From positions 1 to 6,826 of the forward strand of contig USQE01000059.1 of the NCBI GenBank assembly GCA_900556675.1: DNA of 6,826 bases. The letters are read 5' to 3'. Both the position numbers and the translations under genes were made by a program. The notes below the pieces were generated by a model that was not told where the DNA came from, ran no database searches, and worked only from the letters and a program-made list of their open reading frames with translations. The stretch is from an uncultured Collinsella sp. Lineage in GTDB: Bacteria > Actinomycetota > Coriobacteriia > Coriobacteriales > Coriobacteriaceae. This document shows, piece by piece, positions 1-5,555 of this stretch; within the stretch, counting starts at the first letter, position 1; each line of letters opens with the position of its first letter.

Positions 1-17
1 TCCACCGCAACTTTTTT

Positions 18-48
18 GGCCGGTGGGGCAGTACCTGTCCCACCGGCC
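18..48. other. Long near-perfect hairpin downstream of the 4Fe-4S gene
   Basis: Arms 18-31 and 35-48 pair over 14 positions around a 3-nt loop (TAC). Only positions 28 and 38 deviate: a G-U wobble if read on the plus strand, an A-C mismatch on the minus strand. It lies 20 nt beyond the stop of the minus-strand 4Fe-4S gene, where a terminator is expected. Read on the minus strand, however, it is followed by six A's instead of U's, and the T-tract (12-17) sits on the wrong side. It may be an mRNA 3'-end stabiliser, a Rho-dependent end, a terminator for plus-strand transcription, or a dispersed palindromic element. Confidence 0.6.
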
Positions 49-67
49 ATCATTTACGCTCTTTTAA

Positions 68-1321
68 CTAGTCCGCGAGCTTTTCCACCTGGTCGAGCAT
101 CTTGTCCAGCTTGGCCTTTGCCTCGGCCTTGACCTTCTCAGCTTCTTCGTGAGCCTTGGCCTTCTGAGCGGCCTTTTCCTCGGCCTCGGGATCGACGACG
201 ACCAGGTTGGATGCATCATGCTCAACCAACTTGAGCGCATGCTCGGGGCACACCTTGACGCAGGCTCCGCAACCTAAGCAATACGTGGACTCCAGTGCAA
301 AGCGACCGCTTCCCACCAAATCGCAGGCAAACGTGGGGCACACATTGACGCACTCGCCGCACGACGTGCACTTGTCAAAATCGCATTCCGGCGTGCTCAC
401 CCGCATGTTCTGGGCAAGCTCGGGGTGGTTTTGCAACGTTGAGAGCACCAGTTGGCGCCCGTGCGTGAGCGAACGGCGACGCTTGGTCGTCGTGGTGCCG
501 CACATGGTGTTGAGCGTGCGCTCCAGCTGGGTAATCTGATGGCGATGGGCCTTGAGCTTTTGCGTCACCGAGGCCAGCGCCGCCGTGGCCGGATTGAGCT
601 TGGTCACCGTCAGGCCCGTGGTACGGGCAATCTTTTCCATGTACTCCTTGCGTTCGTACTCGCGAAGCTTATGGCACTTGAGGCTCTTGGGGTCGACCTC
701 CAAGCCCATACCCGTGCCAGACCACTCCTCGGCCTTCGCAATCGCCTCGCCCAGAATGTCCTCACCGCCGATGTTGCGGCATTTATCGCACACGTCCAAC
801 GGCAGGTACACGCTCACGTTGGGATAGTCCGCCAGTACCGAGAACCAGGTCTCGGCCGTAATATCGCCCACGCAGGCAACGACGACCTCGTTTTCGCGCG
901 GCATGCGTTTGAGGGCACGCGTGCAGGTGACGTAGGCGGTCTCGTGGCTCGTAGCAGCAGAGACGATATCGTCATACAGGTTTTTAGGCGCCAGGCGCGG
1001 CGAGATGATCGCCTCGGTCGGACAAGCAGCAGCGCACAGGCCGCACTTGCGACAGGAGTCGAGGATCTCGATGGCGTCTTCCTCGACCTCGATAGCGTTG
1101 ACCGGGCACACGTCCATGCACGCGGTGCAGCCGCTCTTTTCGTTTTTGCAGGTCAGGCACGGAATGGTGTTGCCGCGCGGACGCTCTTTATAGTCGGCAG
1201 GATTCCACTGCGGCGCCGATGGATCGAGTGCATCGGTCACACCGCCAAGCGGGTTTTTAAGAAAGTCGAAACCCTTGCTGATCTCGATAATGTCATCAAA
1301 CAGATCGTGTTCCTGCGCCAT
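68..1321 (-). CDS. Multi-cluster 4Fe-4S ferredoxin-type protein
   Basis: A 417-residue cysteine-rich electron-transfer protein, probably cytoplasmic since no signal peptide or membrane segment is seen. An N-terminal ferredoxin domain has C55-x2-C58-x6-C65-x2-C68-x3-C72-P and then C90-x2-C93-x2-C96-x3-C100-P. A second ferredoxin pair near the C-terminus has C318-x2-C321-x2-C324-x3-C328-P and C348-x2-C351-x2-C354-x3-C358-P. Up to four clusters are therefore plausible. The middle (about 125-225) has further cysteines, C133, C150, C178, C181 and C216, in a segment I do not recognise. Residues about 375-417 form an Ala/Glu/Lys-rich, probably coiled-coil tail. The ATG at 1321 is chosen because GGGAGGGG lies just upstream; an in-frame TTG at 1351 would add ten residues without a good ribosome binding site. 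The redox partner is unknown. No clear terminator separates it from the dehydrogenase gene upstream, so co-transcription is possible. Confidence 0.85.
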   Translation of the reverse strand: MAQEHDLFDDIIEISKGFDFLKNPLGGVTDALDPSAPQWNPADYKERPRGNTIPCLTCKNEKSGCTACMDVCPVNAIEVEEDAIEILDSCRKCGLCAAACPTEAIISPRLAPKNLYDDIVSAATSHETAYVTCTRALKRMPRENEVVVACVGDITAETWFSVLADYPNVSVYLPLDVCDKCRNIGGEDILGEAIAKAEEWSGTGMGLEVDPKSLKCHKLREYERKEYMEKIARTTGLTVTKLNPATAALASVTQKLKAHRHQITQLERTLNTMCGTTTTKRRRSLTHGRQLVLSTLQNHPELAQNMRVSTPECDFDKCTSCGECVNVCPTFACDLVGSGRFALESTYCLGCGACVKVCPEHALKLVEHDASNLVVVDPEAEEKAAQKAKAHEEAEKVKAEAKAKLDKMLDQVEKLAD

Positions 1322-1330
1322 GCGCGGCCC

Positions 1331-1337
1331 CTCCCTG
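1331..1337 (-). promoter_or_regulatory. Ribosome binding site deciding the 4Fe-4S gene start
   Basis: The minus strand reads AGGGAGGGG about 7 nt before the ATG at 1321. This supports the internal ATG over the upstream TTG, which would place this purine run inside the coding sequence. Confidence 0.6.
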
Positions 1338-1361
1338 AGCAGTGCAAACAAGCAAGAGATA

Positions 1362-1392
1362 ATGATACGCTATCGGCCCACGCCTCGGGCAA
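1362..1392 (-). promoter_or_regulatory. Possible weak promoter for the 4Fe-4S gene
   Basis: On the minus strand TTGCCC (1392-1387) and TATCAT (1367-1362) could act as -35 and -10 elements, with a long 19-bp spacer. The leader would be about 35 nt. The match is partial, and the gene could instead be read through from the dehydrogenase upstream. Confidence 0.25.
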
Positions 1393-1456
1393 ATTACACG
1401 CGGCGCATCTTTGCGGCAAATAGCCCATGGCCTATCGCCACCTCGATTGCACAAGG

Positions 1457-2539
1457 TCAATCAAGCGCCAAATATGCCTCGCACATGAGCTGCACGAGCT
1501 TTTGTTTGGTCACCTTTGCCTGCTCGTTGGCCATATTACGCTCTTTTCTAAAGACCGCATTTGCAACACCCTGCAGATCGGCATCGGAAATCTCGCCAAG
1601 GCCCAACTCCTCGAGCGTGGTCGGCAGACCAATGCGCTGGCAAAACTCGAGCACCTGATCAAGCTCGGGCGCACGCTCCAGGCGCAGCTGCACCACCAGG
1701 CCAAATGCCACGGCCTCGCCATGCATCGCCTTGCACTCGGGTAGGATCGTCAGACCGTTGGCGATGGCATGCGCCAACGCCAGGCCACCGCTCTCAAAGC
1801 CGACGCCCGAGAGCAGAATATTGCACTCGATCAGACGCTCAACCGCCGGCGATATACGGCCCTTTTTGAGATCGCGCTTGGCAGCGACGCCGCACTCCAT
1901 GAGTGTGTCATAGCAGGCGCGAGCCGCAACCAAGGCCAAGTGCCCCGGCGCGCCACCGTGCTCGTTGGTGCCGTGCGCCGCGGCGCACGAACGCGCCTCG
2001 AAGTACGTTGCCAGTGCATCGCCCATGCCAGCGACCGTCATACGCAGTGGCGCCGCCGCGACCACGTTGGTATCGACCACGACCAGATCTGGATTCTTCT
2101 CGAGCATCAGGTAGTGGTCGAACGACCCATCCTCGTGATACAGCACCGAAATCGCGCTACACGGACCGTCCATCGAAGCCGCCGTGGGACATACGCACAA
2201 CGGCAACTCGGCATAAAACGCAACGGCTTTGGCGATATCGAGCATCCTGCCGCCGCCAATACCCACCACCATGTCGCAATACTCGGCCTGAGCTTCCTTA
2301 GCCATTTCGACAACGGCGTCTTCCGTACACGGACCGTTGTAAATCTTGAAGAACGGCTCGCTTAGATCGTCGTCCAGAAATCCATCGACGATCTGCTTGC
2401 ACAGCCGATCCTCAGTGCCCTGGTCAAACAAGACATAGGCAGCGCAGCCCAACCATGACAAATACTTGCCCTGACGCGAAAGTTCGCCCGGCCCCTGAAC
2501 ATACCGGCCGGGACCGCCATAAACCATGGGAAGCGCCAT
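1457..2539 (-). CDS. Divergent GldA-family (glycerol dehydrogenase-like) oxidoreductase
   Basis: A 360-residue member of the group III metal-dependent alcohol dehydrogenases, homologous along its full length to glycerol dehydrogenase. The N-terminal GPGRYVQG matches the family's PGKYIQG. The nucleotide-binding turn is GIGGGRMLDIAKA (93-105). The active-site stretch PTAASMDGPCSAISVLY spans 118-134. Predicted Zn ligands are D174 (GMGDALATYFEA), H257 (ALAHAIANGL) and H273 (AMHGEAVAFG). It differs from the canonical copy next door by GGGR for GGGK, SMDGP for STDAP, one residue fewer before the last ligand, and loss of the AGGKGG segment near 190. All catalytic metal ligands remain, so it should be an active NAD(P)-dependent dehydrogenase, but the substrate may not be glycerol. 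The start is the ATG giving nine residues before the GPG motif; the ribosome binding site (GAAGGGCGG) is mediocre and distant. A downstream Met (M5) is an alternative start. Confidence 0.88.
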   Translation of the reverse strand: MALPMVYGGPGRYVQGPGELSRQGKYLSWLGCAAYVLFDQGTEDRLCKQIVDGFLDDDLSEPFFKIYNGPCTEDAVVEMAKEAQAEYCDMVVGIGGGRMLDIAKAVAFYAELPLCVCPTAASMDGPCSAISVLYHEDGSFDHYLMLEKNPDLVVVDTNVVAAAPLRMTVAGMGDALATYFEARSCAAAHGTNEHGGAPGHLALVAARACYDTLMECGVAAKRDLKKGRISPAVERLIECNILLSGVGFESGGLALAHAIANGLTILPECKAMHGEAVAFGLVVQLRLERAPELDQVLEFCQRIGLPTTLEELGLGEISDADLQGVANAVFRKERNMANEQAKVTKQKLVQLMCEAYLALD

Positions 2540-2569
2540 ACGAGAATCCGCCCTTCATCAAACAACGAT

Positions 2570-2600
2570 TGGTGCAAAGTAACCTTGCCCCTTTGCACCA
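2570..2600. repeat. 10-bp inverted repeat upstream of the GldA paralogue
   Basis: TGGTGCAAAG (2570-2579) and its exact reverse complement CTTTGCACCA (2591-2600) flank an 11-nt spacer. It lies 31-61 bp upstream of the start codon at 2539, so it could be an operator or a 5'-leader hairpin. No U-tract follows on either strand, which argues against a terminator. One arm overlaps a sequence that can pair with the neighbouring terminator. Confidence 0.65.
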
Positions 2601-2604
2601 TAGC

Positions 2605-2640
2605 AAAAAGGGGCAAAGCCATCTGCTGGCTTTGCCCCTT
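2605..2640 (-). terminator. Intrinsic terminator after gldA
   Basis: A perfect 13-bp stem, arms 2628-2640 and 2608-2620 with a 7-nt loop, lies 12 nt beyond the gldA stop. On the minus strand the stem runs into a run of five T's (2609-2605). This is a standard Rho-independent terminator for gldA and should limit readthrough into the downstream paralogue. Confidence 0.9.
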
Positions 2641-2652
2641 CCTTAGCTTGAT

Positions 2653-3753
2653 TTACTCATCCATGAGATAGTAGTGGCCCAGTGCGTCTGCACCCAGAAT
2701 GGCGTTTGCGACCATCTCGGGCGTCACCTCAAACGGCATGTTGCACATGGTGTCCTCGGGCGCGCACGCGGCCTCGGCAACAATCATGGCCTTCTCGCGC
2801 GTAAGCTCGGCAACGCCAAGTTCCTTCATCGTGACCGGCAGACCCAGCTCAATGCAGAAGCCCAAGACTTCCTCGAGCTTCTCGGTCGGGGCATCCTCGA
2901 GTACCAGCTGGACGATGGTGCCGAAGGCGACCTTCTCGCCGTGATACATGCTGTGGCACTCGGGCAGCATCGTCAGACCATTGTGGATGGCATGAGCAGC
3001 GGCAAGGCCCGAGCTCTCAAAGCCAATGCCCGAAAGCAGCGTATTGGCCTCGATGATGTGCTCGACGGCAGGCGTGAGCGCGCCCTTCTCCAGCGCGACC
3101 TTGGCCTTGACGCCATCGGCCATAAGCGTCTCGTAGCAGAGCTTGGCGAGCGCCAGACCGGCCATTCCGCCCTTGCCGCCGGCGCAGGTGCCGCCGTCGG
3201 CATCGCGCGTCGCCTGAGCCTCGAAATAGGTTGCGAGCGCATCGCCCATACCGGAAACCGTCAGGCGCACCGGGCTCGCCGCGATAACCGTCGTATCCAT
3301 AAGGACGATATTGGGGTTTGCCTTAAGGAAGAGGTATTTGTCGAACTGGCCGTCATCGGTATAGAGCACCGAAAGCGCCGAACACGGGGCATCGGTCGAA
3401 GCAATGGTGGGGCAAATGATAACCGGGGACTCCAGGTAATAGGCGACGGCCTTCGCGGTGTCGAGGATCTTGCCGCCACCGACGCCGACGATGATGTCGC
3501 AACCGTTGTCGCGAGCGAGCGCAACCAGGCGATCGACCTCGCCCTTGGAGCACTCGCCGTTAAAGTCCTCAAACAGCAGCTCGGCCTTAGCCTCGGCAAA
3601 GCCGCCCTCGATCTTGGCACCGACGCGCTTCTTGCCCGAAGGCGTCACGATGACGAGGGCCTTAGCGCCGAGCGGCTCGACATAGGAGCCGAGCTTGGCG
3701 AGCTCGTCCGGACCCTGGATGTACTTGCTGGGGCTATTGAAAATTGCAGCCAT
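2653..3753 (-). CDS. gldA: Glycerol dehydrogenase (GldA type)
   Basis: A 366-residue cytoplasmic enzyme expected to oxidise glycerol to dihydroxyacetone with NAD+, or run the reverse reduction under fermentative conditions. It aligns without gaps to the E. coli GldA pattern as I remember it. SPSKYIQG is at the N-terminus and the GVGGGKILDTAKA NAD-binding turn at about 90-102. PTIASTDAPCSALSVLY spans 115-131 and contains catalytic-site D121. Zn ligands fall at the family positions D171 (GMGDALATYFEA), H254 (AAAHAIHNGL) and H271 (YHGEKVAFG). The length equals the family norm (about 367). The start ATG lies only about 16 nt after the T-tract of the preceding gene's terminator. The ribosome binding site (GAATGGGA) is weak and no promoter is obvious. 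How it is transcribed is therefore unclear: readthrough, or a promoter overlapping the terminator. No dihydroxyacetone kinase lies in the window. Activity on other vicinal diols is possible. Confidence 0.93.
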   Translation of the reverse strand: MAAIFNSPSKYIQGPDELAKLGSYVEPLGAKALVIVTPSGKKRVGAKIEGGFAEAKAELLFEDFNGECSKGEVDRLVALARDNGCDIIVGVGGGKILDTAKAVAYYLESPVIICPTIASTDAPCSALSVLYTDDGQFDKYLFLKANPNIVLMDTTVIAASPVRLTVSGMGDALATYFEAQATRDADGGTCAGGKGGMAGLALAKLCYETLMADGVKAKVALEKGALTPAVEHIIEANTLLSGIGFESSGLAAAHAIHNGLTMLPECHSMYHGEKVAFGTIVQLVLEDAPTEKLEEVLGFCIELGLPVTMKELGVAELTREKAMIVAEAACAPEDTMCNMPFEVTPEMVANAILGADALGHYYLMDE

Positions 3754-3769
3754 AACTATCCCATTCTCT

Positions 3770-3810
3770 AAAAAAGAAAGGGGCTCCGTACGGATACGTG
3801 CGGAGCCCCT
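3770..3810 (-). terminator. Intrinsic terminator after the alcohol dehydrogenase
   Basis: Arms 3780-3788 and 3801-3809 form a perfect 9-bp stem (GGGGCTCCG with CGGAGCCCC). The inner bases 3790-3792 and 3797-3799 add pairs beyond one mismatch. On the minus strand it is followed by TTTCTTTTTT (3779-3770). It starts 22 nt after the alcohol dehydrogenase stop and ends 16 nt before the gldA start codon. Confidence 0.9.
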
Positions 3811-3831
3811 CGTTACGATAACAAGAGTCGA

Positions 3832-5055
3832 TTAGAAATCGATGTCGGTGTCGTAGTAGCAGGCCTTGAGGATCTTCTCGAAGTCGGCAGCCTTGGTCTC
3901 ACGCGGGTTCTCGGGCGTGCAGGCGTCCTGCTCGGCGTTCGCGGCGATCTCGGGCAGCTTGGCGAGGAACTCCTCCTCGGAAACCATCTGCGGGTTCTCG
4001 GCGTCGACCTTCACGCCACCATTCGCGTAATCCTTGATGGACTGCGGAATGTTGAGCTGGTCGTTGAGGTCGCGAATCTTCTGGACGAGCGCAGCGATGA
4101 GCTCCTCGTTGGTCTCGCCGGGAAGGTGCAGGATCTCCTTGGCCACGTAAGCGTAACGCTCGGCAGCACGGGGATCCTTGGAGTTCCACTGGATGACCTT
4201 GCCCAGGTACATGGCGTTAGCGGCACCGTGGATGATGTGGCCGTTCTCGAAGGCAGCACCGGTCTTGTGAGCCATGGAGTGAACGATGCCGAGCAGGCCC
4301 GAGGAGAAGGCAATACCGGCGATGCACTGAGCCTCGTGCATGTGCTGACGGGCCTCATGGTCGCCAGCATAGGACTTGGGCAGCCACTCGACGATCTCGC
4401 GGATGCCGTGCAGAGCGTTGGCGTCGGTGAACATGGAAGCGCAGGTGGAAACGTAGGCCTCCATGCAGTGGGTCAGAGCGTCCATGCCGGTATGAGCGCA
4501 CAGCTTGGCGGGCATGGTGTAGGTAAGCTCGGGGTCGACGATGGCGACATCAGGGGTGATGTTGAAGTCGGCCAGCGGGTACTTGATGCCCTTGGCGTAG
4601 TCGGTAATGACGGAGAAGGCAGTGACCTCGGTAGCGGTACCGGAGGTAGAGGAGATGGCGCAGAAGTGAGCCTTCTGACGCAGCTCAGGGAAGCTGAACG
4701 GCTGGATGATGTTATCGAAGGACTCCTCGGGATACTCGTAGAAGACCCACATGGCCTTAGCGGCATCGATGGGAGAGCCGCCGCCGATGGCGATAATCCA
4801 GTCGGGCTCGAACTCGCGCATGGCCTCGGCGCCCTTCATGACCGTCTCGATGGACGGATCGGACTCGACGCCCTCGAACAGCTTGACCTCGAAGCCGCCC
4901 TCTTTGAGGTCGGCCTCAACGTCCTGCAGGAACCCGCCGCGGCGCATAGAGCTACCGCCAGAAACGATGATGGCCTTCTTGCCCTTGAGGTTCTTCACCT
5001 CGTGGCGAGCGCCCTCACCAAAGTACAGATCGCGAGGATTGGTAAAACGTCCCAT
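3832..5055 (-). CDS. Iron-containing alcohol dehydrogenase
   Basis: A 407-residue group III (iron-type) alcohol dehydrogenase of the butanol/1,3-propanediol/lactaldehyde reductase kind, reducing an aldehyde to an alcohol with NAD(P)H. Visible motifs are the nucleotide loop SGGSSMRRGGF (32-42), GGGSPIDAAK (91-100), and SSTSGTATEVTAFSVITD (135-152). Metal ligands fit D192 and H196 (GMDALTH) and H259 (GIVHSMAH). The last ligand is H273 or H276 in GHIIHGAANA, with H263 the likely catalytic histidine. The GGSS loop has no acidic residue of the kind that favours NADH, so NADP(H) is possible (inference). The C-terminus (about 345-407) carries an acidic extension. The ATG at 5055 is chosen because AGGAGG lies 6 nt upstream and MGRFTNPRDLYFGEG matches how the family begins. 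A GTG at 5106 would add 17 unconserved residues. The exact substrate cannot be read from the sequence. Confidence 0.92.
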   Translation of the reverse strand: MGRFTNPRDLYFGEGARHEVKNLKGKKAIIVSGGSSMRRGGFLQDVEADLKEGGFEVKLFEGVESDPSIETVMKGAEAMREFEPDWIIAIGGGSPIDAAKAMWVFYEYPEESFDNIIQPFSFPELRQKAHFCAISSTSGTATEVTAFSVITDYAKGIKYPLADFNITPDVAIVDPELTYTMPAKLCAHTGMDALTHCMEAYVSTCASMFTDANALHGIREIVEWLPKSYAGDHEARQHMHEAQCIAGIAFSSGLLGIVHSMAHKTGAAFENGHIIHGAANAMYLGKVIQWNSKDPRAAERYAYVAKEILHLPGETNEELIAALVQKIRDLNDQLNIPQSIKDYANGGVKVDAENPQMVSEEEFLAKLPEIAANAEQDACTPENPRETKAADFEKILKACYYDTDIDF

Positions 5056-5061
5056 ACTGTG

Positions 5062-5067
5062 CCTCCT
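5062..5067 (-). promoter_or_regulatory. Shine-Dalgarno site of the alcohol dehydrogenase
   Basis: The minus strand reads AGGAGG followed by a 6-nt spacer to the ATG at 5055. It fixes the start there and not at the GTG at 5106. Confidence 0.85.
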
Positions 5068-5091
5068 AAACAAGCCCCTCTTAGACTTGCG

Positions 5092-5097
5092 TATATA
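5092..5097 (-). promoter_or_regulatory. Candidate -10 element of the alcohol dehydrogenase promoter
   Basis: The minus strand carries TTATATAC here, about 37 nt before the start codon, leaving a leader of roughly 30 nt. No good -35 box lies 16-18 bp upstream, which would fit a promoter that depends on an activator. The site abuts and slightly overlaps the inverted repeat at 5096-5122. Confidence 0.4.
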
Positions 5098-5122
5098 ACG
5101 GAGCACCCAATTGGCTCCGTTA
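5096..5122. promoter_or_regulatory. 27-bp inverted repeat, candidate operator
   Basis: TAACGGAGC (5096-5104) and its exact reverse complement GCTCCGTTA (5114-5122) flank a 9-bp spacer that includes part of a CCAATTGG palindrome (5107-5114). There is no U-tract on either side, so it is not a terminator. Its position directly upstream of the putative -10 of the alcohol dehydrogenase fits binding of a dimeric regulator. Confidence 0.5.
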
Positions 5123-5241
5123 GGACCGGTTTGCGCGTTGCCGGCGATGACAATGCGCGATGTCTAAACGTCTCAACGCTCAGACAAACACTATTTTACC
5201 GTTCTGGTTGGTCAGTTATTCACCTAAAGCCGCCAATGATG

Positions 5242-5306
5242 AAACGTTTTTTCTATCCCTGAAGACCCTTGTGCGGCATTCATACTCCCAAGCTGGGCAA
5301 ACGTTT
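5242..5306. promoter_or_regulatory. Pair of AAACGTTT palindromes (LacI-family-like operators)
   Basis: Perfect 8-bp palindromes AAACGTTT occur at 5242-5249 and 5299-5306, with centres 57 bp apart. The second lies in GGCAAACGTTTTATC, which resembles the PurR/LacI-family operator core GCAAACGTTT with its central CG step. They lie about 190-250 bp from the alcohol dehydrogenase start and about 250-310 bp from the plus-strand gene. Which gene they would control is unclear. Confidence 0.35.
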
Positions 5307-5499
5307 TATCAAGGTTGACTACATATCCCGGGCAGGACTGTGCCCCTCCAAAATATGCACCGTTCGCCGCCAAAAATCGACCGTTTGCGGCACCGCGATA
5401 CCACTCGGCCGTCCATGGTGCCGACATTTGTGCGACATCCGACTTCGTGGTGCAAAGGTGCAAGTCCAAGTGCGGCACCCCCGGTGTGCCACATGCGGG

Positions 5500-5520
5500 T
5501 AAACTAGAACCTTATATAGA
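5500..5520 (+). promoter_or_regulatory. Possible -10 region of the plus-strand pair
   Basis: TAAACT (5500-5505) and TATATA/TATAGA (5513-5520) are AT-rich -10-like hexamers 35-55 bp upstream of the start at 5556. No TTGACA-like -35 is found at proper spacing, so the call is weak. Confidence 0.3.
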
Positions 5521-5543
5521 AACATCTGAACCCTAACCGCAGC

Positions 5544-5551
5544 AAAGGAGG
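5544..5551 (+). promoter_or_regulatory. Ribosome binding site of the TPR-like gene
   Basis: AAAGGAGG ends 4 nt before the ATG at 5556. It is a strong Shine-Dalgarno match that supports this start. Confidence 0.8.
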
Positions 5552-5555
5552 CCCC

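Larger units (their letters stand above)
5123..5543. other. Divergent intergenic region without a convincing gene
   Basis: This spacer separates the minus-strand dehydrogenases from the plus-strand pair. It contains two AAACGTTT palindromes (5242-5249, 5299-5306) and two copies of GGTGCAA in tandem (5449-5455, 5457-5463). It also has GCAAACGG/GCGAACGG-like repeats within 5358-5396 on the minus strand. An 84-codon minus-strand frame (5478-5224) is open but has no ribosome binding site or domain I can name. I treat it as non-coding, possibly a gene remnant or a dispersed intergenic element. Confidence 0.45.

Noticed and set aside
452..1423. Long plus-strand open frame opposite the 4Fe-4S gene
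   Set aside because: Arg/Ala/His-rich translation without motifs, fully antisense to a gene with clear cysteine motifs; a GC-rich shadow frame.
1415..1439. Imperfect hairpin after the GldA paralogue as a terminator
   Set aside because: Short interrupted stem (GGC, ATAG arms around CCATGG) and no U-run on the minus strand.
2674..3771. 365-codon plus-strand open frame opposite gldA
   Set aside because: Antisense to a complete gldA with all ligands conserved, and it has no family motif; arises from third-position GC bias.
5056..5106. Extended start (GTG at 5106) of the alcohol dehydrogenase
   Set aside because: It adds 17 basic residues not seen in the family, overlaps the candidate -10 and inverted repeat, and ignores the AGGAGG at 5062-5067.
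5238..5251. CcpA cre site around the first AAACGTTT
   Set aside because: The flanking TG is one base out of register with the cre consensus; only a general LacI-family resemblance remains.
4126..5262. 378-codon plus-strand open frame opposite the alcohol dehydrogenase
   Set aside because: Low-complexity Gly/Asp/Val/Leu-rich translation that mirrors the reverse complement of a well-conserved enzyme.
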